A DNA stretch of 64,000 bases from Bradyrhizobium diazoefficiens (GTDB lineage: Bacteria; Pseudomonadota; Alphaproteobacteria; Rhizobiales; Xanthobacteraceae). Under the pieces are notes generated by a model. The model had not been told where the DNA came from. It ran no database searches and saw only the letters and a list, made by a program, of their open reading frames with translations. How positions within the stretch are numbered: the stretch's first letter is position 1; every line of letters starts with the position of its first letter. The translations under genes were made by a program, and so were the position numbers. Positions 17,454-25,636 of the stretch are shown here, piece by piece. Where the stretch lies: the NCBI RefSeq assembly GCF_018129965.1, contig NZ_JAFCKW010000030.1, forward strand, positions 1 through 64,000, in the 5' to 3' direction.

Positions 17454-17792
17454 TTAGTTGGCGGCCGGGGTGAACTTCGACACGATGGTTTCGACGGGCT
17501 TGAAAGCCTGCTTGGCGAGGTCGCTGTAGAGGCCGGCGATCTTCTGCGATTCAGCAACGAAGGTCTCGTAGGCGGAGCGCGCGAAATCGGTCTGCGCTTC
17601 CATCGCCTTGTCCATCGACTTCACGCCGGACAGCTTCTCGACGAACGACTTGGTGTCTTCAAACGACTTCTTTGTGTAGTCGCCATAAGCGCTGGCGATC
17701 GCCTGGAGGCCGTGCTGAACCGAGGTCGCGGAGGCGACGCACTGTTCGAACTGCTCTTTCCCGTAGCTCTGAATGTCTTCGACCTTGAACAT
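17454..17792 (-). CDS. Phasin family protein
   Basis: A 112-residue alpha-helical protein of the Phasin_2 family. The pattern FEQCVASATSVQHGLQAIAS, then KSFEDTKSFVEKLSGVKSMD and AMEAQTDFARSAYETFVAES is diagnostic. Phasins coat polyhydroxybutyrate granules and control their size and number. The ATG at 17790-17792 is preceded by AAGGATCCGAG. Upstream lie two GTGC-N3-GCAC motifs that may bind the PHB-responsive repressor PhaR. Confidence 0.92.
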   Translation of the reverse strand: MFKVEDIQSYGKEQFEQCVASATSVQHGLQAIASAYGDYTKKSFEDTKSFVEKLSGVKSMDKAMEAQTDFARSAYETFVAESQKIAGLYSDLAKQAFKPVETIVSKFTPAAN

Positions 17793-17855
17793 CTCGGATC
17801 CTTTTGCCTGACTTTCGTCCGGAAGCCCCGGCTCCCTGACTATCGCTTAAAAATA

Positions 17856-17897
17856 GTGCAATGCACAAAATGTGTCAAGAATCTTTGTGCGACGCAC
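17856..17897. promoter_or_regulatory. Paired GTGC-N3-GCAC palindromes upstream of phasin
   Basis: GTGC-AAT-GCAC lies at 17856-17866 and GTGC-GAC-GCAC at 17887-17897. Their centres are 31 bases apart, about three helical turns, and lie about 70-100 bases upstream of the phasin start. Phasin genes in alphaproteobacteria are repressed by PhaR at TGC-rich palindromes, so these are candidate PhaR sites. The motif-to-protein assignment is inference. Confidence 0.55.
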
Positions 17898-18052
17898 AAA
17901 TATAGCGGCAGGGTGCGGAGATTCTCGGGCTTTCGCGCAATGATTCCTTAAGCATTTGGAAACCGCAGCCCCCTACGCTGATCCCCTGGACGTGTTCAGC
18001 TTCAGAGAGCGGTCGAAAGCCGTTTGAGAACATAACCTTAGCCAGAACAGCG

Positions 18053-18102
18053 GCTCAGGCTCAACGTCCCCCGCGGCAACACCAGCGGAGGGCAGCCTGA
18101 GC
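18053..18102 (+). promoter_or_regulatory. Long-loop inverted repeat in the 5' region of the carboxypeptidase gene
   Basis: GCTCAGGCT (18053-18061) and AGCCTGAGC (18094-18102) are perfect complements separated by 32 bases, ending about 80 bases before the start at 18181. It could form a structured leader. No known riboswitch class is recognisable. Confidence 0.35.
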
Positions 18103-18180
18103 AGGTAATGATCCCGGCTCCGATGGGCACAATTTCGCCTCACGAGCCGGTGATCAAGTCAGAAACGGGGACGGGGTTCC

Positions 18181-20016
18181 ATGCTTCGTAAAAACTTGTC
18201 TACCTCGCGCTTGGCGCGGGTTGGCGTTTTCGGGCTTCTTACGGTCACCACCGCGGTCATCTTCACCACCGATGCGGCCGAGGCGCGGCGCCATCGGCAT
18301 CGCTCCTACGCTCACCACCGGGTGCAGCGCGACGCGTCCGAGAGTTCCAACCCGAAATTCGCGTCGATCATCGTCGATGGCAATTCCGGCGCCGTGCTTC
18401 AGGCAACCAGCCCCGACGGGATCCGTCACCCCGCCTCGCTCACCAAGATCATGACGTTGTATCTGCTGTTCGAGCGTCTCGACTCCGGCAAGATGAAGCT
18501 CGACACCGAGATGCCGGTGTCGCAGCACGCAGCCGATCAGGATCCGACCAAGCTCAATCTGCACGCCGGCCAGACCATTCGGGTCGAGGACGCGATCAAG
18601 GGTCTCGTCACCCGCTCCGCCAACGACGCGGCCGTGGTGATCGCCGAAGCGATTGCCGGCGACGAAGACGATTTCGCCCAGATGATGACGCGCAAGGCGC
18701 GCGCGCTCGGCATGTCCAGGACAGTCTACCGCAACGCCAATGGCCTGCCGAACGACGACCAGGTCACGACCGCACGCGATCAGGCGACGCTCGGCCGCGC
18801 CATCCAGGAGCGGTTCCCGCGCTATTACCGCTACTTTTCGACCGCCTCCTTCAACTGGCGCGGACAGTCGATCCGGAACCACAATCATCTGCTCGGCAAT
18901 GTCGAGGGCGTCGACGGCATCAAGACCGGCTACACCCGCGCCTCCGGCTTCAATCTCGTGACCTCGATGCGCCGCGGCAACCGCCACCTGATCGGCGTGG
19001 TGCTCGGCGGCCGCAGCGGCGGCTCGCGCGACGCCATCATGCGCAATCTGCTCGCCGAGAATCTCGAGAAGGGCGCCACCACCCACACCGTCGCGGCCGT
19101 CACCGAGCGCAGCGGCGCAGACGCCGGCACTGAAGTGGCCGATGCGTCGGATACATCGGCCCGCGCGGCACCGCAGGTCCAGGCCGCAGCCGCCCCTGAA
19201 GCCGCCCCGCAGCAGCGTCCCGCCTCGCGCCTGTCGGCGCTTGCCGCGGCCACGGCAGCGATGCCGCCGGCTCAAGCCAAGCCGGATGTTCGGCCAACTG
19301 AATCCAGGATCGAGCCCGCCCCGCTCACCAATGGCGTGATCTCGAGCCAGCCGCTCTCCATCATCCCCGGATCGTCCGAGCCGATGAAGCCGGTCAGGGT
19401 CAAGACCGTGCAGGTCAAGGCGGGCGCCGTCAGGGTGGCTTCCGCCGCCCCGGCTCAGGTCGCCCCGCAGGTGACGAACACGATTTCGTCCCGCTCCGAT
19501 GTCGCGGAGACCTCCGGCGCCGTCGTCGCCAAAGCTGATCTCGTCAACAAGCCCGAGATGCCGAGCCAGCCGGAGACGCCGAGGGCCGAGATCGCGCGCA
19601 GTGAAATGCCCCGTCAGCCGGCGGGCTTCGGCTCCGGCAACGGCATTCTCGGCGTGCTGCCGGCCGCCACCGCCGCCGCGCCCGCCCCTGTCCCGGCGAA
19701 GCTCGCGTCCGCCGATCCGGCGCCGCAGCCGATCCAGATGAGCGCCACCACCAAGCCGGTCGTCACGCACAGCGGCTGGATCGTCCAGGTTGGCGCGCTC
19801 GAAAGCGAGAACGAAGCCCAGCAGCGCATCGACGCCGCGCGGAGCTCGGCCCGCGGTCTGCTCAGCAAGGCGGATCCGTTCACCGAGCCCGTCGTCGCCA
19901 AGGACAATCGCAAGCTCTACCGCGCCCGCTTCGCCGGGCTCGAACGCGACCAGGCCGAAGCCGTCTGCCGCGCCCTGAAGCGCGCCGACATCTCCTGCAT
20001 CACCGTCCGCAACTGA
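18181..20016 (+). CDS. dacC: D-alanyl-D-alanine carboxypeptidase with C-terminal SPOR domain
   Basis: A 611-residue serine peptidase of family S11 (DD-carboxypeptidase, PBP5/6 type). After a signal peptide ending near AAEA, the three active-site motifs are visible: SLTK at 86-89, SAN at 146-148 and KTG at 248-250. A long Ala/Pro-rich linker (about 300-525) leads to a SPOR domain (GWIVQVGALESENEAQQRI to the end), which binds denuded septal peptidoglycan. The protein should trim the terminal D-Ala of peptidoglycan stem peptides, with SPOR targeting to the division site. A terminator follows at 20037. The gene symbol is by type and not a proven orthologue. Confidence 0.9.
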   Translation: MLRKNLSTSRLARVGVFGLLTVTTAVIFTTDAAEARRHRHRSYAHHRVQRDASESSNPKFASIIVDGNSGAVLQATSPDGIRHPASLTKIMTLYLLFERLDSGKMKLDTEMPVSQHAADQDPTKLNLHAGQTIRVEDAIKGLVTRSANDAAVVIAEAIAGDEDDFAQMMTRKARALGMSRTVYRNANGLPNDDQVTTARDQATLGRAIQERFPRYYRYFSTASFNWRGQSIRNHNHLLGNVEGVDGIKTGYTRASGFNLVTSMRRGNRHLIGVVLGGRSGGSRDAIMRNLLAENLEKGATTHTVAAVTERSGADAGTEVADASDTSARAAPQVQAAAAPEAAPQQRPASRLSALAAATAAMPPAQAKPDVRPTESRIEPAPLTNGVISSQPLSIIPGSSEPMKPVRVKTVQVKAGAVRVASAAPAQVAPQVTNTISSRSDVAETSGAVVAKADLVNKPEMPSQPETPRAEIARSEMPRQPAGFGSGNGILGVLPAATAAAPAPVPAKLASADPAPQPIQMSATTKPVVTHSGWIVQVGALESENEAQQRIDAARSSARGLLSKADPFTEPVVAKDNRKLYRARFAGLERDQAEAVCRALKRADISCITVRN

Positions 20017-20036
20017 TCTTCCGGACTGTTCCCATC

Positions 20037-20070
20037 AAAATGCCCGCGCCATGCGCGGGCATTTTTGTTT
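20037..20070 (+). terminator. Rho-independent terminator of the carboxypeptidase gene
   Basis: TGCCCGCGC-CAT-GCGCGGGCA followed by five Ts and GTTTT, 20 bases after the stop codon. It is a canonical plus-strand terminator. Confidence 0.9.
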
Positions 20071-20234
20071 TGGGCGGTTATCGATGCCGGTTCCGCGACA
20101 ACCTCTCGTCAACGATTTACGGTTAAATTTTGCTCAAGGGATCGACCACGCCGACAATGGCGGGCATCGGGGCGAACGGCAAACAGAGCAAGCGGAGCTG
20201 ACGCGGAACGGGCGTTTGTAGCGTGGTGCCGGAG

Positions 20235-20960
20235 TTAGCCGTTATGCGTACGAAGCAGAGTATCCTTGGCCTCGTTCACACGGGCAGCGAGATACGTCGA
20301 GCCCCCCTGGTCGGGATGCAGTTTCTTCATCAGGGACTTGTGAGCCCGGCTGATGTCATCGCGACCCGCCCCCGGTTGCAGGCCAAGGATCTGATAGGCT
20401 TCCTCCGCCGTCATTTTGCCGCTCGCAACCGTGCGGCGCTGCCCCCCTGCCGCGTCGCCCTGCGCGTTCTGACGCCAAGCGGGAAACCGGCGGTCCAGAT
20501 AGCTTTCAAGTAAGGCCACGCTCTCGGCGTCGAACCCCGGGACCATCGCCAGCAGGCCCGCGAGATCGAACTCGTCGAGTTCGCGCCCGGCATAGGGCCC
20601 GGCCAGGATCTGGCCCGCGAGCTGGCCGGAATCGTGGTCGAGCCGCATGTCCAGGAATTGCGAGCACACGCGCGAGGTCTGTCCGGAGGCGCGGGTCGTC
20701 CCTCCACCGAACAGCCCGCCGATATTGCCAAAGCCGGCATTCGCCAATGGCGTCCAGCCCAATAGCCCGGCACCGAAAATCCCGAGCGGGATTGCGACCG
20801 CCAATTCGCCCCGCAGCCCCGTGAACGCCGCGACCGCCAGCGCCAGCACGCCGCCGCCGAACTTGATGGTGCGTGCCAGCACCGCCGGGTTGGCGGAGCG
20901 GAACATCTGGAGCAGCAGATAAAGCGTGATAACAGCGACAGCGCCGGCAATCAGGGTCAT
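20235..20960 (-). CDS. Membrane-anchored DnaJ domain protein
   Basis: A 241-residue protein. Two hydrophobic segments (about 2-20 and 33-62) precede a middle region with LDMRLDHDSGQLAGQILAG, and a J-domain occupies the last 60 residues. The J-domain opens MTAEEAYQILGLQPGAGRDD and contains the essential His-Pro-Asp in KKLHPDQGG. It would recruit DnaK/Hsp70 to the membrane, as DjlA- or Pam18-like proteins do. The start at 20958-20960 is chosen because the first membrane span follows directly. The gene lies 59 bases after the vWA gene on the same strand, and the two probably work together. Confidence 0.85.
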   Translation of the reverse strand: MTLIAGAVAVITLYLLLQMFRSANPAVLARTIKFGGGVLALAVAAFTGLRGELAVAIPLGIFGAGLLGWTPLANAGFGNIGGLFGGGTTRASGQTSRVCSQFLDMRLDHDSGQLAGQILAGPYAGRELDEFDLAGLLAMVPGFDAESVALLESYLDRRFPAWRQNAQGDAAGGQRRTVASGKMTAEEAYQILGLQPGAGRDDISRAHKSLMKKLHPDQGGSTYLAARVNEAKDTLLRTHNG

Positions 20961-21019
20961 GGCCGGGATATAGGCGCCCTCGCCGCAAAATGCATGGCGT
21001 CTGCCAACGACGCGAACGG

Positions 21020-21769
21020 TTACTTCATCTGGCCGATCAGCCTGGCCGCGCCGCTCGCGCTCTTCGCCAATTTCAGCAGGGCCTCGCGCCCACCGGCAGC
21101 ATAGGCCGCGGCGGCGCGCAGCAGTTCGCGCAACTGCGCCGCGGCACCTGGATCGAACCGGCACCACGCTCCGCCGGTCAGCCGCGCGATCTCGCGAAAC
21201 GCCTGTTCCGCCACGATGTCGTGCCCCTCCTGAAACAGGAATACGGGCACCTTGAGCATGCCGAGTTCGCCGGCCTTGGCGCAGAGTTCGTCGACCTTCT
21301 CTTCCATGGCATCGCCGACGAACACCACGGCCCGCACGCCGGAGGCGACCGCTTCGCGCCGCGCCTCGCTCAGGACCTTGCCGATCTGCGTGTCACCGCC
21401 GCGGCAATCGATCTTGCTCATCAGCGTTGCGAGCCTGGCGCTGTCGGAGATCCAACCGGAAGCGCGGCACTCGTTGAAACCGCGATAGTGGACCAGCCGG
21501 ATATCGAGGCTGCCGAGCGCAGCCGTCTCGCGGAACATATCGGCCTGCAGCGCGCAGGCCATGTCCCAGGTCGGCTGCCGGCTCATCGTCGCGTCCAGCG
21601 CGAAGATCAATCGGCCCCGCGCGCCGGGCGCATGTGGCGACAGCGCCTGCGCCTTGGCGACGAAGGCGGCAATGTCCTCCGCGGTCGACGTCCTGGCTTG
21701 CGGCAGCGCGCCCTCTTGCTGCGCCGGGACGGCACCGCGGCCGCGCGGTTTGGTGGGGTCGCCCGACAT
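21020..21769 (-). CDS. von Willebrand A domain protein (vWA-MoxR/DnaJ associated type)
   Basis: A 249-residue protein with a proline- and arginine-rich N-terminus and a vWA-like Rossmann domain from about 50. The MIDAS-like motif is FALDATMSRQ, with GGDTQIGKVLSEARR and VVFVGDAME following. No signal peptide is visible, so it is cytoplasmic. The start at 21767-21769 (AGCAGGA site) is preferred over 21814. It lies directly upstream of the DnaJ-domain gene on the same strand. The pair may form a chaperone module, but no function is known. Confidence 0.75.
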   Translation of the reverse strand: MSGDPTKPRGRGAVPAQQEGALPQARTSTAEDIAAFVAKAQALSPHAPGARGRLIFALDATMSRQPTWDMACALQADMFRETAALGSLDIRLVHYRGFNECRASGWISDSARLATLMSKIDCRGGDTQIGKVLSEARREAVASGVRAVVFVGDAMEEKVDELCAKAGELGMLKVPVFLFQEGHDIVAEQAFREIARLTGGAWCRFDPGAAAQLRELLRAAAAYAAGGREALLKLAKSASGAARLIGQMK

Positions 21770-21830
21770 TCCTGCTTGCACCTTCCGTTGACCGCTAATG
21801 TGGTCAGCGGACACGGCCCGGTCAATGTGC

Positions 21831-21865
21831 GAAGCCTCCGCCGGCGGGGGCCGGCGGAGGCTTTG
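21831..21865. terminator. GC-rich hairpin between the hydrolase and vWA genes
   Basis: GCCTCCGCCGG and CCGGCGGAGGC form an 11-base stem at 21834-21861, 27 bases past the hydrolase stop on the minus strand. There is no clear T-run on either strand, so efficiency as a terminator is uncertain. Confidence 0.45.
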
Positions 21866-21892
21866 AAGGTCGCAGATCGCTGTGAATGAGCG

Positions 21893-22753
21893 CTAGCTCT
21901 TGGCCGGCGCCATCAAGGCGACGGGACCGGGCTCGAGGATCTTGGGCGGCGACGTGCGGGTGTCGACCGGCGCCACCTCGCTGTCGGTGTCGCTCAGGAA
22001 TTTATCAAGCATGCCCTGGATCGAGTTCTTGGCGCCATCCGGACCTGTGTCGCGCATGTCGTTGTGCTGGAATTCGGTCTTCACGACCTGGATGCCGGCC
22101 TTCTCGCACTCCTCGTCGGTCGGGATCACGCCAGGATCGGTCTTGAACTGCGGATCCTTGGAGCGGAACGACAGGATCTTGAACTTGCCGGCAGTGACGA
22201 AGGGCACGCGCAGATTGTCCAGCGTGACGACCTTCTTGACCTCATCCGGATATTGCTTGGCGAAGTACATCGTGATGTCGCCGCCCATGGAGTGGCCGAC
22301 CATCGTCACCTTCTCGTAGTCGGCGTTGGGCTGAATCTTCTTCATCTCCTGCAAGGCGAGGTGAATGTTGGCAACGCCGCGCAGGATCTGCGGCAGTCGG
22401 CCGACATAAAGCTCGCCGGGCTTGGTCACCATCGGGGGATCGGTCGGCAGATCGTGCTGCGGGCTGACGACCAGATAGCCTCGCGCTGCAAAGACGTTTG
22501 CAAGGAAGCCGTACTCGGTGTTCTTGACGGTGTTGCCGTGATTGATCACCGTTACGGGCAGCGTGATCATGCCGGCATTGGCCTGCATTTCCTTGTCGCG
22601 ACGGATCGCGATATCGACAGGCACGGGACGATTGTCGCGCGAGGGGTCGTAGAAGGTGATGGTCTCATGCCTGATCGCCCACTTGCTCGCCGTGAAATAA
22701 GCGACGCAGCAGAGGGCACTGACCGAAACCAGAACGGCAATTCCACGCTTCAT
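21893..22753 (-). CDS. Membrane-anchored or secreted alpha/beta hydrolase
   Basis: A 286-residue protein. An N-terminal signal or anchor (IAVLVSVSALCCVAYF) precedes an alpha/beta-hydrolase fold. The oxyanion region is INHGNT at 70-75, the nucleophile elbow is VGHSMGGD with Ser155, and a later histidine in FQHNDM is a candidate for the triad. The layout resembles chlorophyllase- or depolymerase-like esterases of alphaproteobacteria. Substrate is unknown. A single GTGC-N3-GCAC motif sits about 150 bases upstream, like those in front of the phasin gene. Confidence 0.78.
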   Translation of the reverse strand: MKRGIAVLVSVSALCCVAYFTASKWAIRHETITFYDPSRDNRPVPVDIAIRRDKEMQANAGMITLPVTVINHGNTVKNTEYGFLANVFAARGYLVVSPQHDLPTDPPMVTKPGELYVGRLPQILRGVANIHLALQEMKKIQPNADYEKVTMVGHSMGGDITMYFAKQYPDEVKKVVTLDNLRVPFVTAGKFKILSFRSKDPQFKTDPGVIPTDEECEKAGIQVVKTEFQHNDMRDTGPDGAKNSIQGMLDKFLSDTDSEVAPVDTRTSPPKILEPGPVALMAPAKS

Positions 22754-23098
22754 TTTCGTCCTCAGCCCCAGGCGCTTCGGCCTGAATCCCTGTTGAAAAC
22801 CGTGTTCTTCCGGGGCTCTTCGTCCCCTGGTCGCCTATTCGCTAATATATGTCACAGCCGCGTGACAGGAAGGCCAAATATTGTGAACCGGCAGCCCTTT
22901 CATTGTGCGTCGCACACGTTTCTTGGGCATCCCAGCCTCTTACGACCACGTCAGGGTGCAGGTCACCATCCGACGCAACCGGTCTCGGTTGGGTTCGATT
23001 TCGCGGTAAACGCGGGATGAAAACGACCGGGGTTAAGCGCAGTTCCGGCGGGAACACGCCACGCGCCGTCAACCGGGCGTAGCAACATACCGCCTGGG
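22754..23098. other. Intergenic region upstream of the hydrolase
   Basis: About 345 bases between mipZ and the hydrolase. It contains the palindrome GTGC-GTC-GCAC at 22905-22915. No open frame or RNA gene is supported. Confidence 0.45.
22905..22915. promoter_or_regulatory. GTGC-N3-GCAC palindrome upstream of the hydrolase gene
   Basis: GTGC-GTC-GCAC lies 152 bases upstream of the hydrolase start. It has the same form as the two palindromes in front of the phasin gene at 17856-17897. A shared regulator, perhaps PhaR, is possible. Confidence 0.4.
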
Positions 23099-24022
23099 TC
23101 AGGCTCCGAGGATGTCGTGGACCTCGAGCGGCTTGTCAACCTGGCTGAACCATTCGGCGCGATTGGCCGCACGGCGGCGGCCTCGCTCGTCGAGCGGCAG
23201 CTTGAGCTGGCGGAGCAGGCTCGTCACCTCTTCCCGCGCGGTGAGATGACCCAGATTGGGGCGCATGCCGAGCGTGGCCTCGTCGATCTCGTCCAGCGCG
23301 GTCAGGCCGCGCGGGAAGAATTCGCGATAGACGACGCGCTCGGCGAAGCCATCGACGTAGCGGAAGCCGAGGCGCAGCGACAAATCCTTGAGGCCGTCGG
23401 CGACCAGCTGCTTGTTGCGGGAGCCGAGCATCGACAGGCGGTTGCGCACCACGATCCAGTCGGTCGAGGAGCCGTCGAGCTGCCGGCGCTTGCGCCTGAC
23501 ATCCCTCACCATCTCGGCGTAATGGCTCTCGCCCGTGACCGCATAATTGGTCGGGTCGACGGTGCCGAGCACGTCGAAATCGAGGAAACTGTCGTTGATC
23601 GGCGTGACCAGCGTGTCGGCCATCGAGTGCGCCAGGCGCATCAAATAACTGTCGGTGCCGGGCGTATCGATGACGATGAAGTCGAAACCGGCCTCGACTG
23701 CCGAGACAGCTTCCATGAACTGGAGGAACTCGGAATTCTCGTTCTCGGCGATCTGCATGGTCTCGCCGAGCTTGATGCAGCGATGCAACGGCAGCTCGAG
23801 GCCGAGCCCGGTCCGGCGCGCCCAGGCGGCTCGGTTGTTGATGTAGTGGGTAAAGCTCTGCTGACGGCAGTCGAGGTCGATCGTCGCGACGCGCTGGCCG
23901 GCCTTCAGGAGCGCGACCGCGATGTGCAGGGCGGTGGTCGACTTGCCCGAGCCGCCCTTCTCGTTGCCGAGCACGACCACATGCGCTGAGCCGGATTGGC
24001 CTTGGCTAGCCTGCACAAGCAT
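23099..24022 (-). CDS. mipZ: MipZ, ParA-family division-site regulator
   Basis: A 307-residue P-loop ATPase. The deviant Walker A motif GNEKGGSGKST lies at 20-30, the switch/Walker B is FDFIVIDTPG, and the C-terminal part has VVRNRLSMLGSRNKQ and FVxGFAERVVYREFFPRGLT-type sequence diagnostic of MipZ. MipZ forms a gradient from the poles with ParB and inhibits FtsZ, placing the division ring at mid-cell. The ATG at 24020-24022 with GAGG upstream is preferred; a GTG at 24035 is possible. panC is divergent. Confidence 0.93.
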   Translation of the reverse strand: MLVQASQGQSGSAHVVVLGNEKGGSGKSTTALHIAVALLKAGQRVATIDLDCRQQSFTHYINNRAAWARRTGLGLELPLHRCIKLGETMQIAENENSEFLQFMEAVSAVEAGFDFIVIDTPGTDSYLMRLAHSMADTLVTPINDSFLDFDVLGTVDPTNYAVTGESHYAEMVRDVRRKRRQLDGSSTDWIVVRNRLSMLGSRNKQLVADGLKDLSLRLGFRYVDGFAERVVYREFFPRGLTALDEIDEATLGMRPNLGHLTAREEVTSLLRQLKLPLDERGRRRAANRAEWFSQVDKPLEVHDILGA

Positions 24023-24305
24023 GGCGATCCTCAACACCCCTATTGAATATCTTCGAGTTGGCCGCGTCGGCGGTCAAGTGAAATGCGTGGCGGATATGCA
24101 AATGGCAGTGCGCTGAGCTTCATCATGAATCGCTGCGCCCTCTATCGTCTGTGATCCAGCCCACAATGTCGCGACATCCCGTGCAGCTTCACGAGAAATG
24201 CTGTGCCGCATCCGGACGCATGGCGTCCACGACCGCCGCTTGTTAAGGTTAGCCGCCGGGGCGCCGGGACGCGCCCGCTCCGATTCCCAACCAAGTCGAG
24301 TGCTG

Positions 24306-25157
24306 ATGTCACCAAGCCCCTTGATCGCCCGCACGGTCCCCACCTTGCGACGCGCCGTCGACAATCTTCGCAAGCGAAAGGCCACGATCGCGCTGGTCCC
24401 AACCATGGGAGCGCTCCATGACGGGCATGTGTCGCTGGTGCGCCTCGCCAAGCGCCGCGCCAGCCGCGTCGTGGTGTCGATCTTCGTCAACCCGACCCAG
24501 TTCGCCCCGACCGAGGATTTCGGCGCCTACCCGCGCACCTGGAAGGCCGACATCGCCAAGCTCGCGGCCGAGGATGTCGACATCGTCTGGCACCCCGGCG
24601 TCGAGGCGATGTATCCGGAAGGCTTTGCGACCCGCATCCTGCCGGAGGGACCGGCGCTGGCCGGCCTCGAGGACCGTTTCCGGCCGCATTTCTTCGGCGG
24701 CGTCGCCACCGTCGTCGGCAAGCTGTTCACGCAGTGCCGGCCGGACTTTGCGATCTTCGGCGAAAAGGATTTCCAGCAATTGCGGGTTGTGACGCAGATG
24801 GCGCGGGATCTCGACCTCGCCGTCAAGGTGATCGGTTCCCGCACCGTGCGCGAACGCGACGGGCTCGCGATGTCCTCGCGTAACGTCTATCTGTCGCCGC
24901 AGGAGCGGCAGACCGCAACCGTGCTCTACCGCGCCATGAAGGACAGTGCCGGGCGGATCAAGTCGGGCGAATCGATCGCGGCCGCGATGGCGCACGGCGC
25001 CGCGACGATCGAGGCGGCCGGCTTTGCGCTCGACTATTACGAGGCGCGCCACGCCGAGACGCTGGCGCCCGTCACCTCGCGCAAGGACGGCCCAATGCGG
25101 ATTCTGGTCGCAGCCAAGCTCGGTACGACCCGACTCATCGACAATATCGCGGTTTAG
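24306..25157 (+). CDS. panC: Pantothenate synthetase
   Basis: A 283-residue enzyme that joins pantoate and beta-alanine using ATP, the last step of vitamin B5 synthesis. Signatures are VPTMGALHDGH (HIGH-like ATP site), VSIFVNPTQFAPTEDF, FGEKDFQQL and the SSRNVYLSP loop (KMSKS-like). The ATG at 24306 gives the family-typical N-terminus IARTVPTLRRAV. It ends with a four-base overlap against the convergent DUF1489 gene. The mipZ–panC neighbourhood is common in Bradyrhizobium and Rhodopseudomonas. Confidence 0.96.
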   Translation: MSPSPLIARTVPTLRRAVDNLRKRKATIALVPTMGALHDGHVSLVRLAKRRASRVVVSIFVNPTQFAPTEDFGAYPRTWKADIAKLAAEDVDIVWHPGVEAMYPEGFATRILPEGPALAGLEDRFRPHFFGGVATVVGKLFTQCRPDFAIFGEKDFQQLRVVTQMARDLDLAVKVIGSRTVRERDGLAMSSRNVYLSPQERQTATVLYRAMKDSAGRIKSGESIAAAMAHGAATIEAAGFALDYYEARHAETLAPVTSRKDGPMRILVAAKLGTTRLIDNIAV

Positions 25158-25594
25158 AGCAATCCGAGATCGCGCAGCTCGCGCCGCATCGGCTCCGGCA
25201 TCGCCGCGATCGAGCTTGCGGCGGACTTGCCGAGATCGGGCGGCGCGGACTCGTCGGCCAGATACCGCCAGCCCTGGAACGGCCGCATCGGCCGCGGCGA
25301 CACCGCGATCACCTTCGGCTGCATCACGATCCGGCAGCGTCCGATGCCCTCATTGTCGCGGAACGGCTCGATGCCGATGATCTTTTCACGCGCGGCGATT
25401 TCGCCCTTGATCACCCAGTAGAGCGACCCGCCCGCGAGAATCTCGGCGTCGCGCTTGGGTACCATGCGGGTGACGTGGATGTGGTGTTGCGGCAGACCCT
25501 TCTTTTTGGCGGTCTGCATCCGTTCGGCGATCCACCCCTTCAATTCCTTGACGGAGTCGCAACCGACGGCAAGCTTGATCAGATGTAGCGGCAT
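25154..25594 (-). CDS. DUF1489 family protein
   Basis: A 146-residue protein of the alphaproteobacterial DUF1489 family. Conserved blocks are MPLHLIKLAVGCDSVKEL, HIHVTRMVPKRDAEIL, GGSLYWVIKGEIAAREKIIGI and PFQGWRYLADESAPPDLG. Function is unknown. It is a soluble cytoplasmic protein without signal peptide. The convergent overlap with panC leaves no room for a terminator. Confidence 0.88.
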   Translation of the reverse strand: MPLHLIKLAVGCDSVKELKGWIAERMQTAKKKGLPQHHIHVTRMVPKRDAEILAGGSLYWVIKGEIAAREKIIGIEPFRDNEGIGRCRIVMQPKVIAVSPRPMRPFQGWRYLADESAPPDLGKSAASSIAAMPEPMRRELRDLGLL

Positions 25595-25636
25595 GCACCA
25601 GCATTAGCTGGCCGGCCGCGCGTTTTCAAAGCCGAT

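Noticed and set aside
18154..19770. Long minus-strand open frame opposite the carboxypeptidase
   Set aside because: High GC makes long antisense frames common. The plus strand has all catalytic motifs; the antisense product is Arg/Gly/His-rich with no domain.
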